Shown here: positions 38,870 to 47,253 of the stretch, in pieces
How the letters are laid out: each line of letters opens with the position of its first letter
How positions within the stretch are numbered: the stretch's first letter is position 1
Program-made: the position numbers and the translations under genes
Assembly (NCBI GenBank): GCA_014237855.1
Contig: JABACD010000007.1
Location: forward strand, 129,399 to 193,398
DNA from: Planctomycetota bacterium
Lineage (GTDB): Bacteria; Planctomycetota; UBA1135; GCA-002686595
Length of the DNA: 64,000 nt
Direction: 5' to 3'
The notes under the pieces: model-generated
Seen by the model: the letters and a program-made list of their open reading frames with translations, nothing else
Databases searched by the model: none
What the model was told of the DNA's origin: nothing

Positions 38870-39746
38870 TTGCGTTGTACGTGATCAGTGGAGTTGCTGG
38901 GTTGACAGCGACCGGCCGGAGTGCGTGATAGCTCCAAAATCCGGCCGTCATGCAGCTGTCCTCTCAGGGCATAACCAGGAGTACCTCCTTACAAGGTGTG
39001 TCCCGACCCAATGTAAGGACATAACGCAAAAAGCCGCAAGCCACTCAAAGCAAGGAGCAAGAGAGTATTCACAACTTCCTAAGCTTGGAGCTGCAATCAC
39101 CTCGTTTATCGCTGCCTTTTCCCCTTATTCTGGCGCCTCGGTGATCCGCCACTGGTCGCATTCCTTTCGAATTCACCCATCAGCGATAAGCCTGCTCTAT
39201 GCGTGTAAGATAAAGAATCAGGGTCGCCCAATGGCCGCTAGACCGTAGTCCCTAATGAAACTTGCCTTCGGCGCGCCTGACCTTGAGTCCCTGATCAAGG
39301 TAATTTTAGTAGAAAAAAAACCGCCCTAGGCAATTTTGGATTTCAGCCTATTTCTGGCAGCCCTATCACGGATCGCCAACGACGGTCCGAATCGGCAGGA
39401 TGACAAGTATCTTGGCGATTTGGCTCTATGCGGCTTTTCTTCGGCTCAACTCCAACTCGGAGTCCCTGGGGACCATGGGCGACGATTTGCTCATCGATGA
39501 GCAACGCCTTGAGTGTGCTGCTCGGAGACTAGGACTTCCCCCGGGTTGAATGCCCGTATGCAGTGTTCACAACCCCGGAGCCTGCGCGGCTCGAACTACA
39601 ACGCGTAGTACGTCTTGAGATCGTCGAGGGTCCTCTTGTCGACGCCCGCAGCGTGACCCGCTTGACCAAACGCAATCATGCGCGCTTTGCAGACTGACGA
39701 ATCCCATCGTCGAGTTGGGTTTGCAGCTATGTCCAACGTTGCTTTT
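38870..39746 (+). other. Gene-free stretch
   Basis: About 880 nt, AT-richer than its surroundings (an A9 run lies near 39314). I see no convincing gene, tRNA or strong terminator. It precedes an IS91-like tail and may be decayed island DNA. Confidence 0.4.
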
Positions 39747-39990
39747 AGGATAAGCGATCCAAGCTACCTTTCCATCCACCCCCCTCAGACGCTTCACTTT
39801 CAGCAAGCGGTCCCCTCACCGCTTCTTCTCGCCCCAGCTGACGGTCTCCAAGCCAGGATCCCGGGCCTCTTCCCCCTGCGCCAGGAGCTCCCCCACGAGC
39901 GAGACCTTCTCAGGCCCCACCCTTACCCGCTTCAAGCCCTCGAATCCCAGCTGCGGGCGCACGCTCTGCAAGGCGAGAAAGGCAGCTTGA
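39747..39990 (-). mobile_element. IS91-like right-end remnant (copy 6)
   Basis: Complete-looking non-coding right end: core AGGATAAGCGATCCAAGCTA at 39747, then CCTCAGACGCTTCACTTTCA, GCTTCTTCTCGCCCCAGCTG, and GCTCCCCCACGAGCGAGACC, ending near the segment that corresponds to the transposase C-terminal codons (QLGFEG). No functional transposase remains. Confidence 0.8.
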
Positions 39991-40090
39991 AGCGCCCATC
40001 CTCCCCAGGCCGGATACGACTCCCTATGCACTCGAGGCACTCGATGCCAAGATCTGCCCATCTGAAGAGAATCACTACAAGGGTTGCCCC

Positions 40091-41554
40091 ATGCATACTC
40101 AGCCACATACAGACGGACTACCGCTAACTCGCCGACAGGCTCTCCAGGCAGGAGCCGGGCTTATCTTCGCGCCCTCGGTCCTCGGCCTTCCAGGTTACAG
40201 CGGCGCTCAGGCCGAAGAGCAGGATGAGAACAACGCCATCCGGGAATTCACCTTCAACGCGAGCCGGTTCGAGGGTGCGCCCGATGGTCGAAGCCGGGAG
40301 ATCTGGGGATACAACGGAGAGTTCCCTGGCCCGCTCATCCGGGCCACAGAGGGGGAGACGATTCGGGTGCGACTGGTAAACGATCTCGGCACGCCAACCT
40401 CCTCTCACTGGCACGGCATGAGGCAATGGAACACCTGGCGCATGGACGGCGTCACCACGGTTTCGGCCGACCCGATTCCCGATGGCAAGGAGTTCACCTA
40501 CGAGTTCAAGGCTGACCCAGCGGGCACCCACTGGTATCACTCCCACACTGGCCTGCAGTACTCCGAAGGACTGTTCGGACCACTGATCATCGACAGGAAA
40601 GAAGAGACAGCCAAGTACGATCGCGAGAAGATCCTCATGATCAACGACTGGTTCCTCCAGTCCTCCGACCAGATCTTCAAGAAGATCCAGTCCGGCGCGT
40701 ACATGGACAAGGAGAAGCCAGGCAAGCCGGACGTGGGCGACGTACCGTTCGAGTCCTTTCTCCTCGGAGGACGGGGACGGATGCCCGGAGATACCAAGAC
40801 CCCCCTCTCGTCCTACGAGGTGGAAAAGGGTGAGGTAGTGCGGTTCCGGATCATCAACGCCTCCTCGACCTACGGATTCCGACTCCAGTTCGACGGCCAT
40901 CCGGTAACCGTGATCGAAGCCGATGGGCAACTGGTGAGCCCGATCGAGGTGGACAACCTCTTCGTCCACATCGGACAGCGCTACGATCTCCTCCTGAAAG
41001 CCGACGGAGAAGGAGTGGCGTGGATCCGGGCCGTGACACAAGCCGGAGATGAAGGGCGGGCCATCCTCCGATACAAGGGGGCTTCCGCCGTGGAGCCGGC
41101 CGACGCTCCGGTCCGCTGGGGCTCGAAGGCCCTCACCCCGAGCATGCTGAGGGCTCCTCAACCGGTGAGCCTCGCTGCCAACCCGACGGAGATCGAGATG
41201 GTCCTCGGAGGCTCCATGATGCCCTATCGGTGGACGATGGGAGGGCAGAGCTATCCCGATGCCGACCCGATCGTGGTCCAGAAGGGCGAATCGGTCCGGA
41301 TGCGACTGGTGAACCCGACCGGTATGGACCACCCGTTCCACCTTCACGGACACTGGTTCAGCATCCTCGGTAGCTCGGGGGCTCTCAATACGACAGATCC
41401 CGTGGCACGGGATACCGTTTCCGTTCCACGCAAGGGTGACGTCGTGATCCAGACCGTGCTCGACAACCCGGGGAAGTGGTTCTTCCACTGTCATATCGAA
41501 TGGCATCTCGGCGCGGGCATGGCGCGGGTGATCGAGGTGCGCCCCTACAAGTAA
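40091..41554 (+). CDS. Multicopper oxidase (laccase/CueO-like), Tat-exported
   Basis: Secreted or periplasmic copper oxidase, 487 residues. A twin-Arg signal LTRRQALQAGAG leads three cupredoxin domains. All four copper-binding motifs are present: HWHG (H106, H108), HWYHSH (H147, H150, H152), HPFHLHGH and HCHIEWHLGAGM, so type 1, 2 and 3 sites are complete. Axial ligand at the T1 site is Met. The reaction oxidises phenols, metals or Cu(I) with reduction of O2 to water; the substrate is unknown. It stands alone, downstream of an IS91 remnant and convergent with the pilin operon. Confidence 0.92.
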   Translation: MHTQPHTDGLPLTRRQALQAGAGLIFAPSVLGLPGYSGAQAEEQDENNAIREFTFNASRFEGAPDGRSREIWGYNGEFPGPLIRATEGETIRVRLVNDLGTPTSSHWHGMRQWNTWRMDGVTTVSADPIPDGKEFTYEFKADPAGTHWYHSHTGLQYSEGLFGPLIIDRKEETAKYDREKILMINDWFLQSSDQIFKKIQSGAYMDKEKPGKPDVGDVPFESFLLGGRGRMPGDTKTPLSSYEVEKGEVVRFRIINASSTYGFRLQFDGHPVTVIEADGQLVSPIEVDNLFVHIGQRYDLLLKADGEGVAWIRAVTQAGDEGRAILRYKGASAVEPADAPVRWGSKALTPSMLRAPQPVSLAANPTEIEMVLGGSMMPYRWTMGGQSYPDADPIVVQKGESVRMRLVNPTGMDHPFHLHGHWFSILGSSGALNTTDPVARDTVSVPRKGDVVIQTVLDNPGKWFFHCHIEWHLGAGMARVIEVRPYK

Positions 41555-41555
41555 C

Positions 41556-41571
41556 GGACGTCGACACGTCC
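41556..41571 (+). terminator. Short hairpin after multicopper oxidase
   Basis: GGACGT-CGAC-ACGTCC, a 6-bp stem beginning 2 nt after the stop, followed by a second small stem AGGGG-TTTCCT-CCCCT. Weak terminator candidate. Confidence 0.4.
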
Positions 41572-41655
41572 AGAAGGGGTTTCCTCCCCTGAGCCCCCGC
41601 CGGGAAAGCAACAGGAATCAGGTGGAACCCACCCCCGTGGCCAAATCCCGCAGCA

Positions 41656-43461
41656 CTACCAGGTCACGACATCATTCGCCGTCACAGCCATCGGCGTGAA
41701 AGGTGGCAAATTGACCACCTGATTGAAGTCCTCGTCGTATCTCCACTTGCGCTTCGGCGCCTTGTACCGATCCCCTCCGTACCTCCACTTGGCGGTCGCG
41801 TACTGACTCTCCCAAGTGTTCACGAACGATCCAGTGATGAAGCAGTTGATCCCCTTCCACTTCTCATGGAACCTCGGCAAGTTCTCCAACCCGCCGTTGT
41901 ACTTGCTGACAAACGTCTCGTGGTTGCCCGTGACAATCGCCATGTTGAACGTCGTGGTGCTCGCCTTCGGCAAGTCGCCCGGACTCTTCGAGCCATCCCA
42001 CTTGTTGGACAAGAGGTTCACGGCATCCCCGATGACCGAGGCCCCTTTCTTGCTCACCGTGTTGAAGTCGCCATGAACGTACAAGGGACCCTCAGAGACC
42101 ACAGTCAACGCGGCGTCCAGTTCTTCCCCTTCGGTCAGCACGATTCCCTTCGCGTCGGTTCCGGTGCCCATGCCGTAATGGGCCGCATACAGAAGTCCGT
42201 TCGACGGAAACGCACCTGATGAGTTCAGCTTATCGATGTCGATCGTCGTCACCGGTGTGTCGTCGCCACTGCCATCGGCTTGGCGGGCGTCGTAGATCGA
42301 TGAAACGCTGACCACATCCAAGAGCGAGGCCTTGATCGAGAATCCGCCGCCATCGAAAGCATCCCAGGATCCATCGGCGTAAGTGATCACGGTGAGATCG
42401 GCGTGTTCGTGGAAGAAGCCCTTCGAGTGCGTACCCGTTCCCATCGCCACCTGGACGTACACACCGCTGTCCGGGTCGAGTTCGTAGTTACCGATATTCG
42501 ACTCCTCGAACATCGAGATCGATCCGATGGCGGGCACTTCCGCCTCGCCGACAGCATGGGCTTCGTTCAAGACCGTATTGCCTGTGCCGCCGGCATAGCC
42601 CATCGGCTCACTCCAGAAATCGAGGGCCCCGGGTCCCCAAGGCAACCACTCGCCCGCGTCGTAGAAATCGCCATCGCCGTTGAGGTCGACTCCATCCGTG
42701 AACGCACTGTCGTAGCCCGAAGTCGTCGTGATTCCCTCTGCGAGCATTTGGCTCTGACTGAAGAGCTTCTCGTACTCCTCAGGTTCCGAGGCGTCGTAGG
42801 GGTTCTCGACCCACCTTCTAACCTTGACCGTTCCCGCGGAGACTCCCGGGTTGTCCTTGCGCTCGCGGTAGATCTTGCCAACGGCGGCCATGTAGTTCGT
42901 GTCAACGGTCAGCGTGTTGCCGCATCCGATGTACATGTCCGCGTTCGTGTGCACACGACCGCCAAGAGTCATGCTTGGCCCGGGGAAGATCTCCAAGTCG
43001 TTCGTGTAGAACACCGCGAACTGGAAGATTGGGGTGGATTCGACATTGATGATCTTGTGCATCGGGATGTGCGAGCGGCCGCTCTCACCCAGCGCCACGA
43101 TCTCGTAGCCGTCGATCAGAGTTTGAATACCCGAGCTGTCGGTGGCGATTGCGGAAAGACCCGTGGTCGTGATCGTGTAGTCGATCTCCTGGCCGTTCAG
43201 TGTGGCCATGCCCGTTTCCGGCACGTCCTTCCAGTTGGCGACGGCCTCTTGAATCGACTTCGTGGCGGAGGCCAGGGCGCCCTCCGCCGTGTAGCGCGCC
43301 TGAATGTTGTGTCGATCCACCTGGGACTGATGGTTGTTCGAGAGCGAAACCACCATGACGACCGAAACCATCGCGGCCGCTGTGAAGGCGGCGAGCGAGG
43401 CACTGACGAGGGCCATTCCCCGGCGTTGAGATTGCGGCAGTCCGCGATTCATGAGCTGCAT
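41656..43461 (-). CDS. PilX-type pilus assembly protein
   Basis: Large minor-pilin-like protein (601 residues). N-terminus QRRGMALVSASLAAFTAAAMVSVVMVVSLSNNHQSQV is the PilX_N-type hydrophobic helix with the following amphipathic stretch YTAEGALASATKSIQEAVANW. The ~500-residue remainder is a unique extracellular domain with FAVFYTNDLEIFPGPSMTLGGRVHTNADMYIGCG and a right-handed-helix-like pattern. Third gene of a three-prepilin operon. The large size suggests an adhesive or priming tip subunit, which is inference. Confidence 0.82.
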   Translation of the reverse strand: MQLMNRGLPQSQRRGMALVSASLAAFTAAAMVSVVMVVSLSNNHQSQVDRHNIQARYTAEGALASATKSIQEAVANWKDVPETGMATLNGQEIDYTITTTGLSAIATDSSGIQTLIDGYEIVALGESGRSHIPMHKIINVESTPIFQFAVFYTNDLEIFPGPSMTLGGRVHTNADMYIGCGNTLTVDTNYMAAVGKIYRERKDNPGVSAGTVKVRRWVENPYDASEPEEYEKLFSQSQMLAEGITTTSGYDSAFTDGVDLNGDGDFYDAGEWLPWGPGALDFWSEPMGYAGGTGNTVLNEAHAVGEAEVPAIGSISMFEESNIGNYELDPDSGVYVQVAMGTGTHSKGFFHEHADLTVITYADGSWDAFDGGGFSIKASLLDVVSVSSIYDARQADGSGDDTPVTTIDIDKLNSSGAFPSNGLLYAAHYGMGTGTDAKGIVLTEGEELDAALTVVSEGPLYVHGDFNTVSKKGASVIGDAVNLLSNKWDGSKSPGDLPKASTTTFNMAIVTGNHETFVSKYNGGLENLPRFHEKWKGINCFITGSFVNTWESQYATAKWRYGGDRYKAPKRKWRYDEDFNQVVNLPPFTPMAVTANDVVTW

Positions 43462-43483
43462 GTATTCACTCCTTGGCAGGCTA

Positions 43484-44161
43484 CTAATTGCGCATGGCGA
43501 TCACCGCTTCATTCGTATAGCGAAGGAGCACCCCGTCCTTGTTCAGCTGGCGGAAGAACAAGCGCACGCGAACGCTGCCCAGCGGTATGACGAAGCTGGA
43601 GGACTCCGCGGTGTCCACGACAATGCGTTCGACATAGCGACCGATCACGCGCGGGTTCAAGCCATTGACGCGGCGCTCGAGCGTGTTCACTTCATCGGCA
43701 CGGGTGCGTACGGTGTAGCTGACTTCGTCCATGTCCCACACTAGGTCGCCATTGACATCGACATCCGGACGACCGTCACCGTCGGCGTCCGCGGGCAAGA
43801 GCAGGACGACCTCGCGATCGGGCCCAGCGTCGCTGTCTCCTGGCTCGGCCGATTCGACGGCTGGATCGTGTGCATGGATGATGAAGTCGATGCCCGGTAC
43901 TCCGCCGTCGAAGACATAGGGATACGTGGCACCACCGATTTCGATCGTGCTGGACTGGCGCAAATCCTTGACGATATCGAAGAGCGCGTCGTCCGCCATG
44001 GTCTGCAAGTTCGCCTTGATCTGGGTGGTCGAAGCGAGGCTCCCCATGCTCTCCATGGCGAGAACCAGGGTGCCGCTGACGATGAACATCAACGTCACGC
44101 TGAGCGTCATCTCAACCAGAGTCAGTCCGGCCTTGCGCGGGTTGGTTGAGAGAACCCTCAT
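43484..44161 (-). CDS. PilW-like minor prepilin
   Basis: Type II secretion/type IV pilus minor prepilin. Class III signal KAGLTLVEMTLSVTLMFIVSGTLVLAM with the conserved Glu at +5 after processing at Gly. ATG at 44161 (MRVLSTNPRKAG) overlaps the preceding gene stop as ATGA and gives a short basic leader as expected; starts further upstream lie inside the other gene. Globular domain of ~190 residues is unique. Middle gene of the prepilin operon. Confidence 0.85.
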   Translation of the reverse strand: MRVLSTNPRKAGLTLVEMTLSVTLMFIVSGTLVLAMESMGSLASTTQIKANLQTMADDALFDIVKDLRQSSTIEIGGATYPYVFDGGVPGIDFIIHAHDPAVESAEPGDSDAGPDREVVLLLPADADGDGRPDVDVNGDLVWDMDEVSYTVRTRADEVNTLERRVNGLNPRVIGRYVERIVVDTAESSSFVIPLGSVRVRLFFRQLNKDGVLLRYTNEAVIAMRN

Positions 44162-44622
44162 CGCGTTTTCATACAAGTGAGTTGGAGCGAGCGATTTCCG
44201 CCACGTTGGTCGCGCCACGAGATCGTCAAATGGATCTCCAAGGGATCGGGAATCGTGGTCCCGTCGAAGCCCGGATAGCTGGCGGAGATGGACTCACCCG
44301 TGAGGTGCAGTTCCTCAAAGGCAAGGATTGGCATGTCGGCCGCGAATTCGCTGTCGGCCACCGGGATTTCCTCGATGGGCAGGAGCAAGATCTGCTCCAT
44401 GCAGGCTTGCAAGTCGGCCATCGCGGCCGCCGTCTCGGCGCTGGCCAAGTTCAAGCGCTGCGCAGACAGCTGGCTCACCAACGTCCCTGCCACCGTGATC
44501 AGAAGCAAGGTCACGGCAACCATGACCTCGATCAGCGTAAACCCGCTCCTGGCTGAGCCGCTAGAGGGTGCGCTTCCCCTTGGGCTGACTCGGCTGGCTC
44601 GGGCTTGAGAATTCATGAACAT
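44158..44622 (-). CDS. PilV-like minor prepilin
   Basis: 154-residue prepilin. Leader and helix are SARSGFTLIEVMVAVTLLLITVAGTLV, with Gly-Phe cleavage and Glu+5. ATG at 44622 (MFMNSQ) is the best start: the frame remains open to 45102, but that extension runs through an IS91 remnant and encodes no homologous sequence. The leader is long (about 25 residues). First gene of the operon PilV-like, PilW-like, PilX-like. The core pilus machinery is not in the window. Confidence 0.82.
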   Translation of the reverse strand: MFMNSQARASRVSPRGSAPSSGSARSGFTLIEVMVAVTLLLITVAGTLVSQLSAQRLNLASAETAAAMADLQACMEQILLLPIEEIPVADSEFAADMPILAFEELHLTGESISASYPGFDGTTIPDPLEIHLTISWRDQRGGNRSLQLTCMKTR

Positions 44623-44771
44623 GTCTCTCGAGGAATGGATTTGCCTTGCTTCTCCCGCAGAGAATGGCGTTTTTCTAATCGAGTTCCCCCAGAGCCATCC
44701 TTGATGAAAGCCGCGAAATCTTCCCTTTCCGGGCGAGGGGGAGGGAATCCAGGAAGCCCTTGTCGCCGAGG

Positions 44772-44990
44772 AGGATAGGCACTCCAAGCTACCTCTCCCT
44801 CCACCCCCCTCAGACGCTTCACCCCCGGCTAGCGGTTCTCTCGCCGCTCCTTCTCTCCCCAGCTGACGGTCTCCGAGCCAGGATCCCGGGCCCTTCCACC
44901 TCACTCTTCCCTCTGCGACTGCAGCTCCCCCACGGGCGAGACCTTCTCCGGCCCCACCCTCACCCTCTTCAGTAGCCCTCGAATCCCAGC
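44772..44990 (-). mobile_element. IS91-like right-end remnant (copy 7)
   Basis: AGGATAGGCACTCCAAGCTA begins the reversed core, then CCTCAGACGCTTCACCCCCG, CCAGCTGACGGTCTCCGAGC and CCCCACGGGCGAGACCTTCT follow. More diverged than copy 6. It lies about 150 nt upstream of the prepilin operon start and may have replaced its original promoter region. Confidence 0.75.
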
Positions 44991-45165
44991 TCCAGGCCCC
45001 GGGCCCTCTCCGGCGACTCCTCCGAATGCTCCAAAGAGCATCCTCCCGGGCCGCGCTCCCCCCAAGCAGCCCGCTTCGTCCCCACCTCCCACACCCGAGC
45101 ACCCCGGCGAGCGCTCGTCTCCGGGAGTCTTCCCCAACGACCCCACCGCATCACCCGAAATCCAG

Positions 45166-45216
45166 CAGCGACGGGGCCGAACTCATGAAGCAAGTCTTCG
45201 ACGTGGATGTCCTGTG
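45166..45216 (+). pseudogene. IS91 transposase scrap (AELMK...DVL)
   Basis: GAELMKQVFDVDVL then TGA, matching the AELMKRVFGQDVL block of the copy-5 transposase but on the opposite strand from most copies. Only ~15 codons survive. Confidence 0.55.
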
Positions 45217-45297
45217 AACACGCTCGCGGCGCGGCCCTGCTGTGAGAACCACGCCGCGAATGGATGGCGCAGGGGCGACTACCCCGCGCGCCACAAC

Positions 45298-46179
45298 TCA
45301 CTCAAAGCTGACGATGCCGATGCGTGCGCCGTCAGTGTCGTGGATCACTATGGTCTGCGCCTCGGGGCGGGCGAGGTGGTCCTCGACCACGATATCGAAG
45401 GTCGCGCGGCCGGAGCCGTCCGTGTTCAGCGGGCACCAGATCTCGTTGGACTCGACAGCCCCGGGGACCGACACGTCCTTCTTGTAGTGGCCACCGCCGC
45501 CGAGATAGCTCGGGAGGTTGTGGACATGAGACGCGAAGAACGAGTTAGGGGTGAGGCCGCTCACGTTGATGCTCACGATGGTCGTGTTGGTCCGAGCGTC
45601 TCGCCGAATTTTCGCAGACCCCGCGAGCCAGAAGTTCCGCACGATACCGGTGGCCGTCGCCACCACCGTGCCAGTTGTCTTGTACTGGGCCGGGCGTGTG
45701 CCGAGGTCACAGATCGCGATTCGTGTCCCGTCGGACGGGTCATGGATCACGATGGACTGGGCCTCGGGGCGAGCCACGTGCGCGACCGATGCCTCACCGA
45801 TGCCCACGCCGGAGCCGTCACTGACAAGGAAGGGCCAGATCTCGTTGTCCTCAAGGGTGGCGGGCTCAGTCGGGTCGATCTTGTAGTGGCCACCGCCCCC
45901 AAGGGTTGCGGGGAGGTCGTGCACGTGGGAGCCATAGCTCAGGTTCGGGTCCAGGCCGCACACCTGGGTGTAGACCTGGGTCGAACTGGAGCCGCGCACT
46001 ATCATGGCAACGCCTGTGATCTTGTATCCGCGGTCGACACCGATTTCGGTCACCCTAAAGTGACCCATCGTTGTGTAAGCACCGGCATCGAAGGTGCCAA
46101 ATGGCGCACTGACCTGGGCATTGGCTACACCGACGAAGGCTGAAGACAGGAGTATCAAACACCATCGCTTGAGATTCAT
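45298..46179 (-). CDS. Secreted protein with two Cu/Zn-SOD-like domains
   Basis: 293-residue exported protein (signal MNLKRWCLILLSSAFVGVANAQ). Two tandem ~120-residue units share the order HVHDLP/HVHNLP (HxH copper-ligand pair), GGGGHYK (bridging His), a NEIW...SDGSG loop, and QSIVIHD/QTIVIHD (fourth His), followed by G-x-R-I-x-I. This order matches the Cu/Zn superoxide dismutase fold, although the canonical second loop and Arg channel are not clear. So dismutase activity is uncertain; a structural or copper-binding role is possible. ATG 46179 is preferred over a TTG six codons earlier. Confidence 0.72.
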   Translation of the reverse strand: MNLKRWCLILLSSAFVGVANAQVSAPFGTFDAGAYTTMGHFRVTEIGVDRGYKITGVAMIVRGSSSTQVYTQVCGLDPNLSYGSHVHDLPATLGGGGHYKIDPTEPATLEDNEIWPFLVSDGSGVGIGEASVAHVARPEAQSIVIHDPSDGTRIAICDLGTRPAQYKTTGTVVATATGIVRNFWLAGSAKIRRDARTNTTIVSINVSGLTPNSFFASHVHNLPSYLGGGGHYKKDVSVPGAVESNEIWCPLNTDGSGRATFDIVVEDHLARPEAQTIVIHDTDGARIGIVSFE

Positions 46180-46216
46180 GGGATCTATTTGGGTCAAAGG
46201 GCAAGTGAAGCGTCAC

Positions 46217-46262
46217 GGTACACGCGTACCCTTGCTGGCTAACCCTAACCGGGGTTAGCCAG
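46217..46262 (-). promoter_or_regulatory. Two hairpins upstream of the SOD-like gene
   Basis: GGTAC-ACGC-GTACC (46217-46230) and a perfect 11-bp stem CTGGCTAACCC/GGGTTAGCCAG with a 6-nt loop (46235-46262) lie 38-83 nt upstream of the start codon. No U-run follows. They could be operators or 5'-UTR stems. Confidence 0.45.
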
Positions 46263-46574
46263 ATCAGGTAGATAACTAGCGGCGGCATCCAGGGCCGCGC
46301 GCTGCTAGGCCGAGTGTCCGGAGTGCGCGAGTCGGTCTGTCTGCAAGTCGCATCCACGATCGGGCGCTGGTGGTCAGATAAATTTGCGCCGAAATCGACG
46401 ACTTCGGCTTACACGTGCTGGTCCAAAGCAGGCCACGAGAGAGCCCGCACCAGGAACTCCCTTTGTTTTACATTGCGCGCTCGCCCTTTTCGAACGAGTG
46501 GCTATCGCTCTCCCCCAGCGGCAAGGTGGCGCCCGACGGATATGAGTCATAAGTGACATTCTTACGAAGGAGAT

Positions 46575-46810
46575 GAGCCCCCACCTCCTCTCCTGGCCCG
46601 AGGCCCTCTCCGGCGACTCCTCCGAATGCTCCGAAGAGCCCCCCCTGGCGAGGGTAAGCGCTCCAAGCTACCTCTCCATCCACCCTCCACCCCCCCGCAG
46701 CACCGCATGAGCGGCGCAGAGCCCTCTCCCTCGCCGTGCTCGGCACGAGCTCGCTGCGCCAGCTCGAGCCAGGCGCCAGCACTCCGTGGTAGGTCAGCTG
46801 GTGCATCCGC
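46575..46810 (-). mobile_element. IS91-like remnant with transposase piece (copies 8/9)
   Basis: 46651 starts a degenerate core (AGGGTAAGCGCTCCAAGCTA) joined directly to transposase codons MHQLTYHGVLAPGSSWRSELVPSTARER (minus strand, ending near 46806). The 65 nt before it (GGCCCTCTCCGGCGACTCCT...) repeats the distal segment found near 45000, so two pieces are joined. Confidence 0.7.
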
Positions 46811-47253
46811 GGGTCACCTTGGCCATGCGCTGATTGGAACACAGACGGTCTTGAGGACCTGAGACAGCGTTGGTGCGGATCTACGAGACGCACGCCCGGG
46901 TGCGGGTCGCGCAAGCAACCGTCGAGGTTGTCGACGGCGCTGAAGGTGCGTGAGTCCACGATCACCGCTCAGGTGTATCCCGGCAAGGGAGCTCTCGCCC
47001 TCGGCAGCGCTGGAGCCGTCCTCACCTGAAGCCCAGCGCAACGATTCTTCCTCGCACCCCTGTCGGATCCGGGGCGCCCCTCCCAACTCGCCTCCAACCA
47101 GCGCTCGACTCGAGGCCCGCACGAATCACCAGCCGGCGGAGCGAGCATCTTTCTCGAGATTCCCTGGCTCGCTCCAGTCTGGGTCCACGCGGAGTCGGTG
47201 GATCACCCAGTCACCCTTCCTTATCACTCCCTTCTGGAGAGAACTCGCGAGTC
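46811..47253 (+). other. Gene-poor leader of the subtilase
   Basis: No convincing coding region. A short minus-strand frame (IVDSRTFSAVDNLDGCLRDPHPG, 46965-46816) runs into the transposase scrap and may be a decayed gene. The last 60 nt include GGAGAG ahead of the subtilase ATG. Confidence 0.35.

Noticed and set aside
44623-45102. N-terminal extension of the PilV-like gene to 45102
   Set aside because: The extension runs through IS91 tail sequence and encodes low-complexity Gly/Arg-rich residues; the pilin leader starts at 44622.
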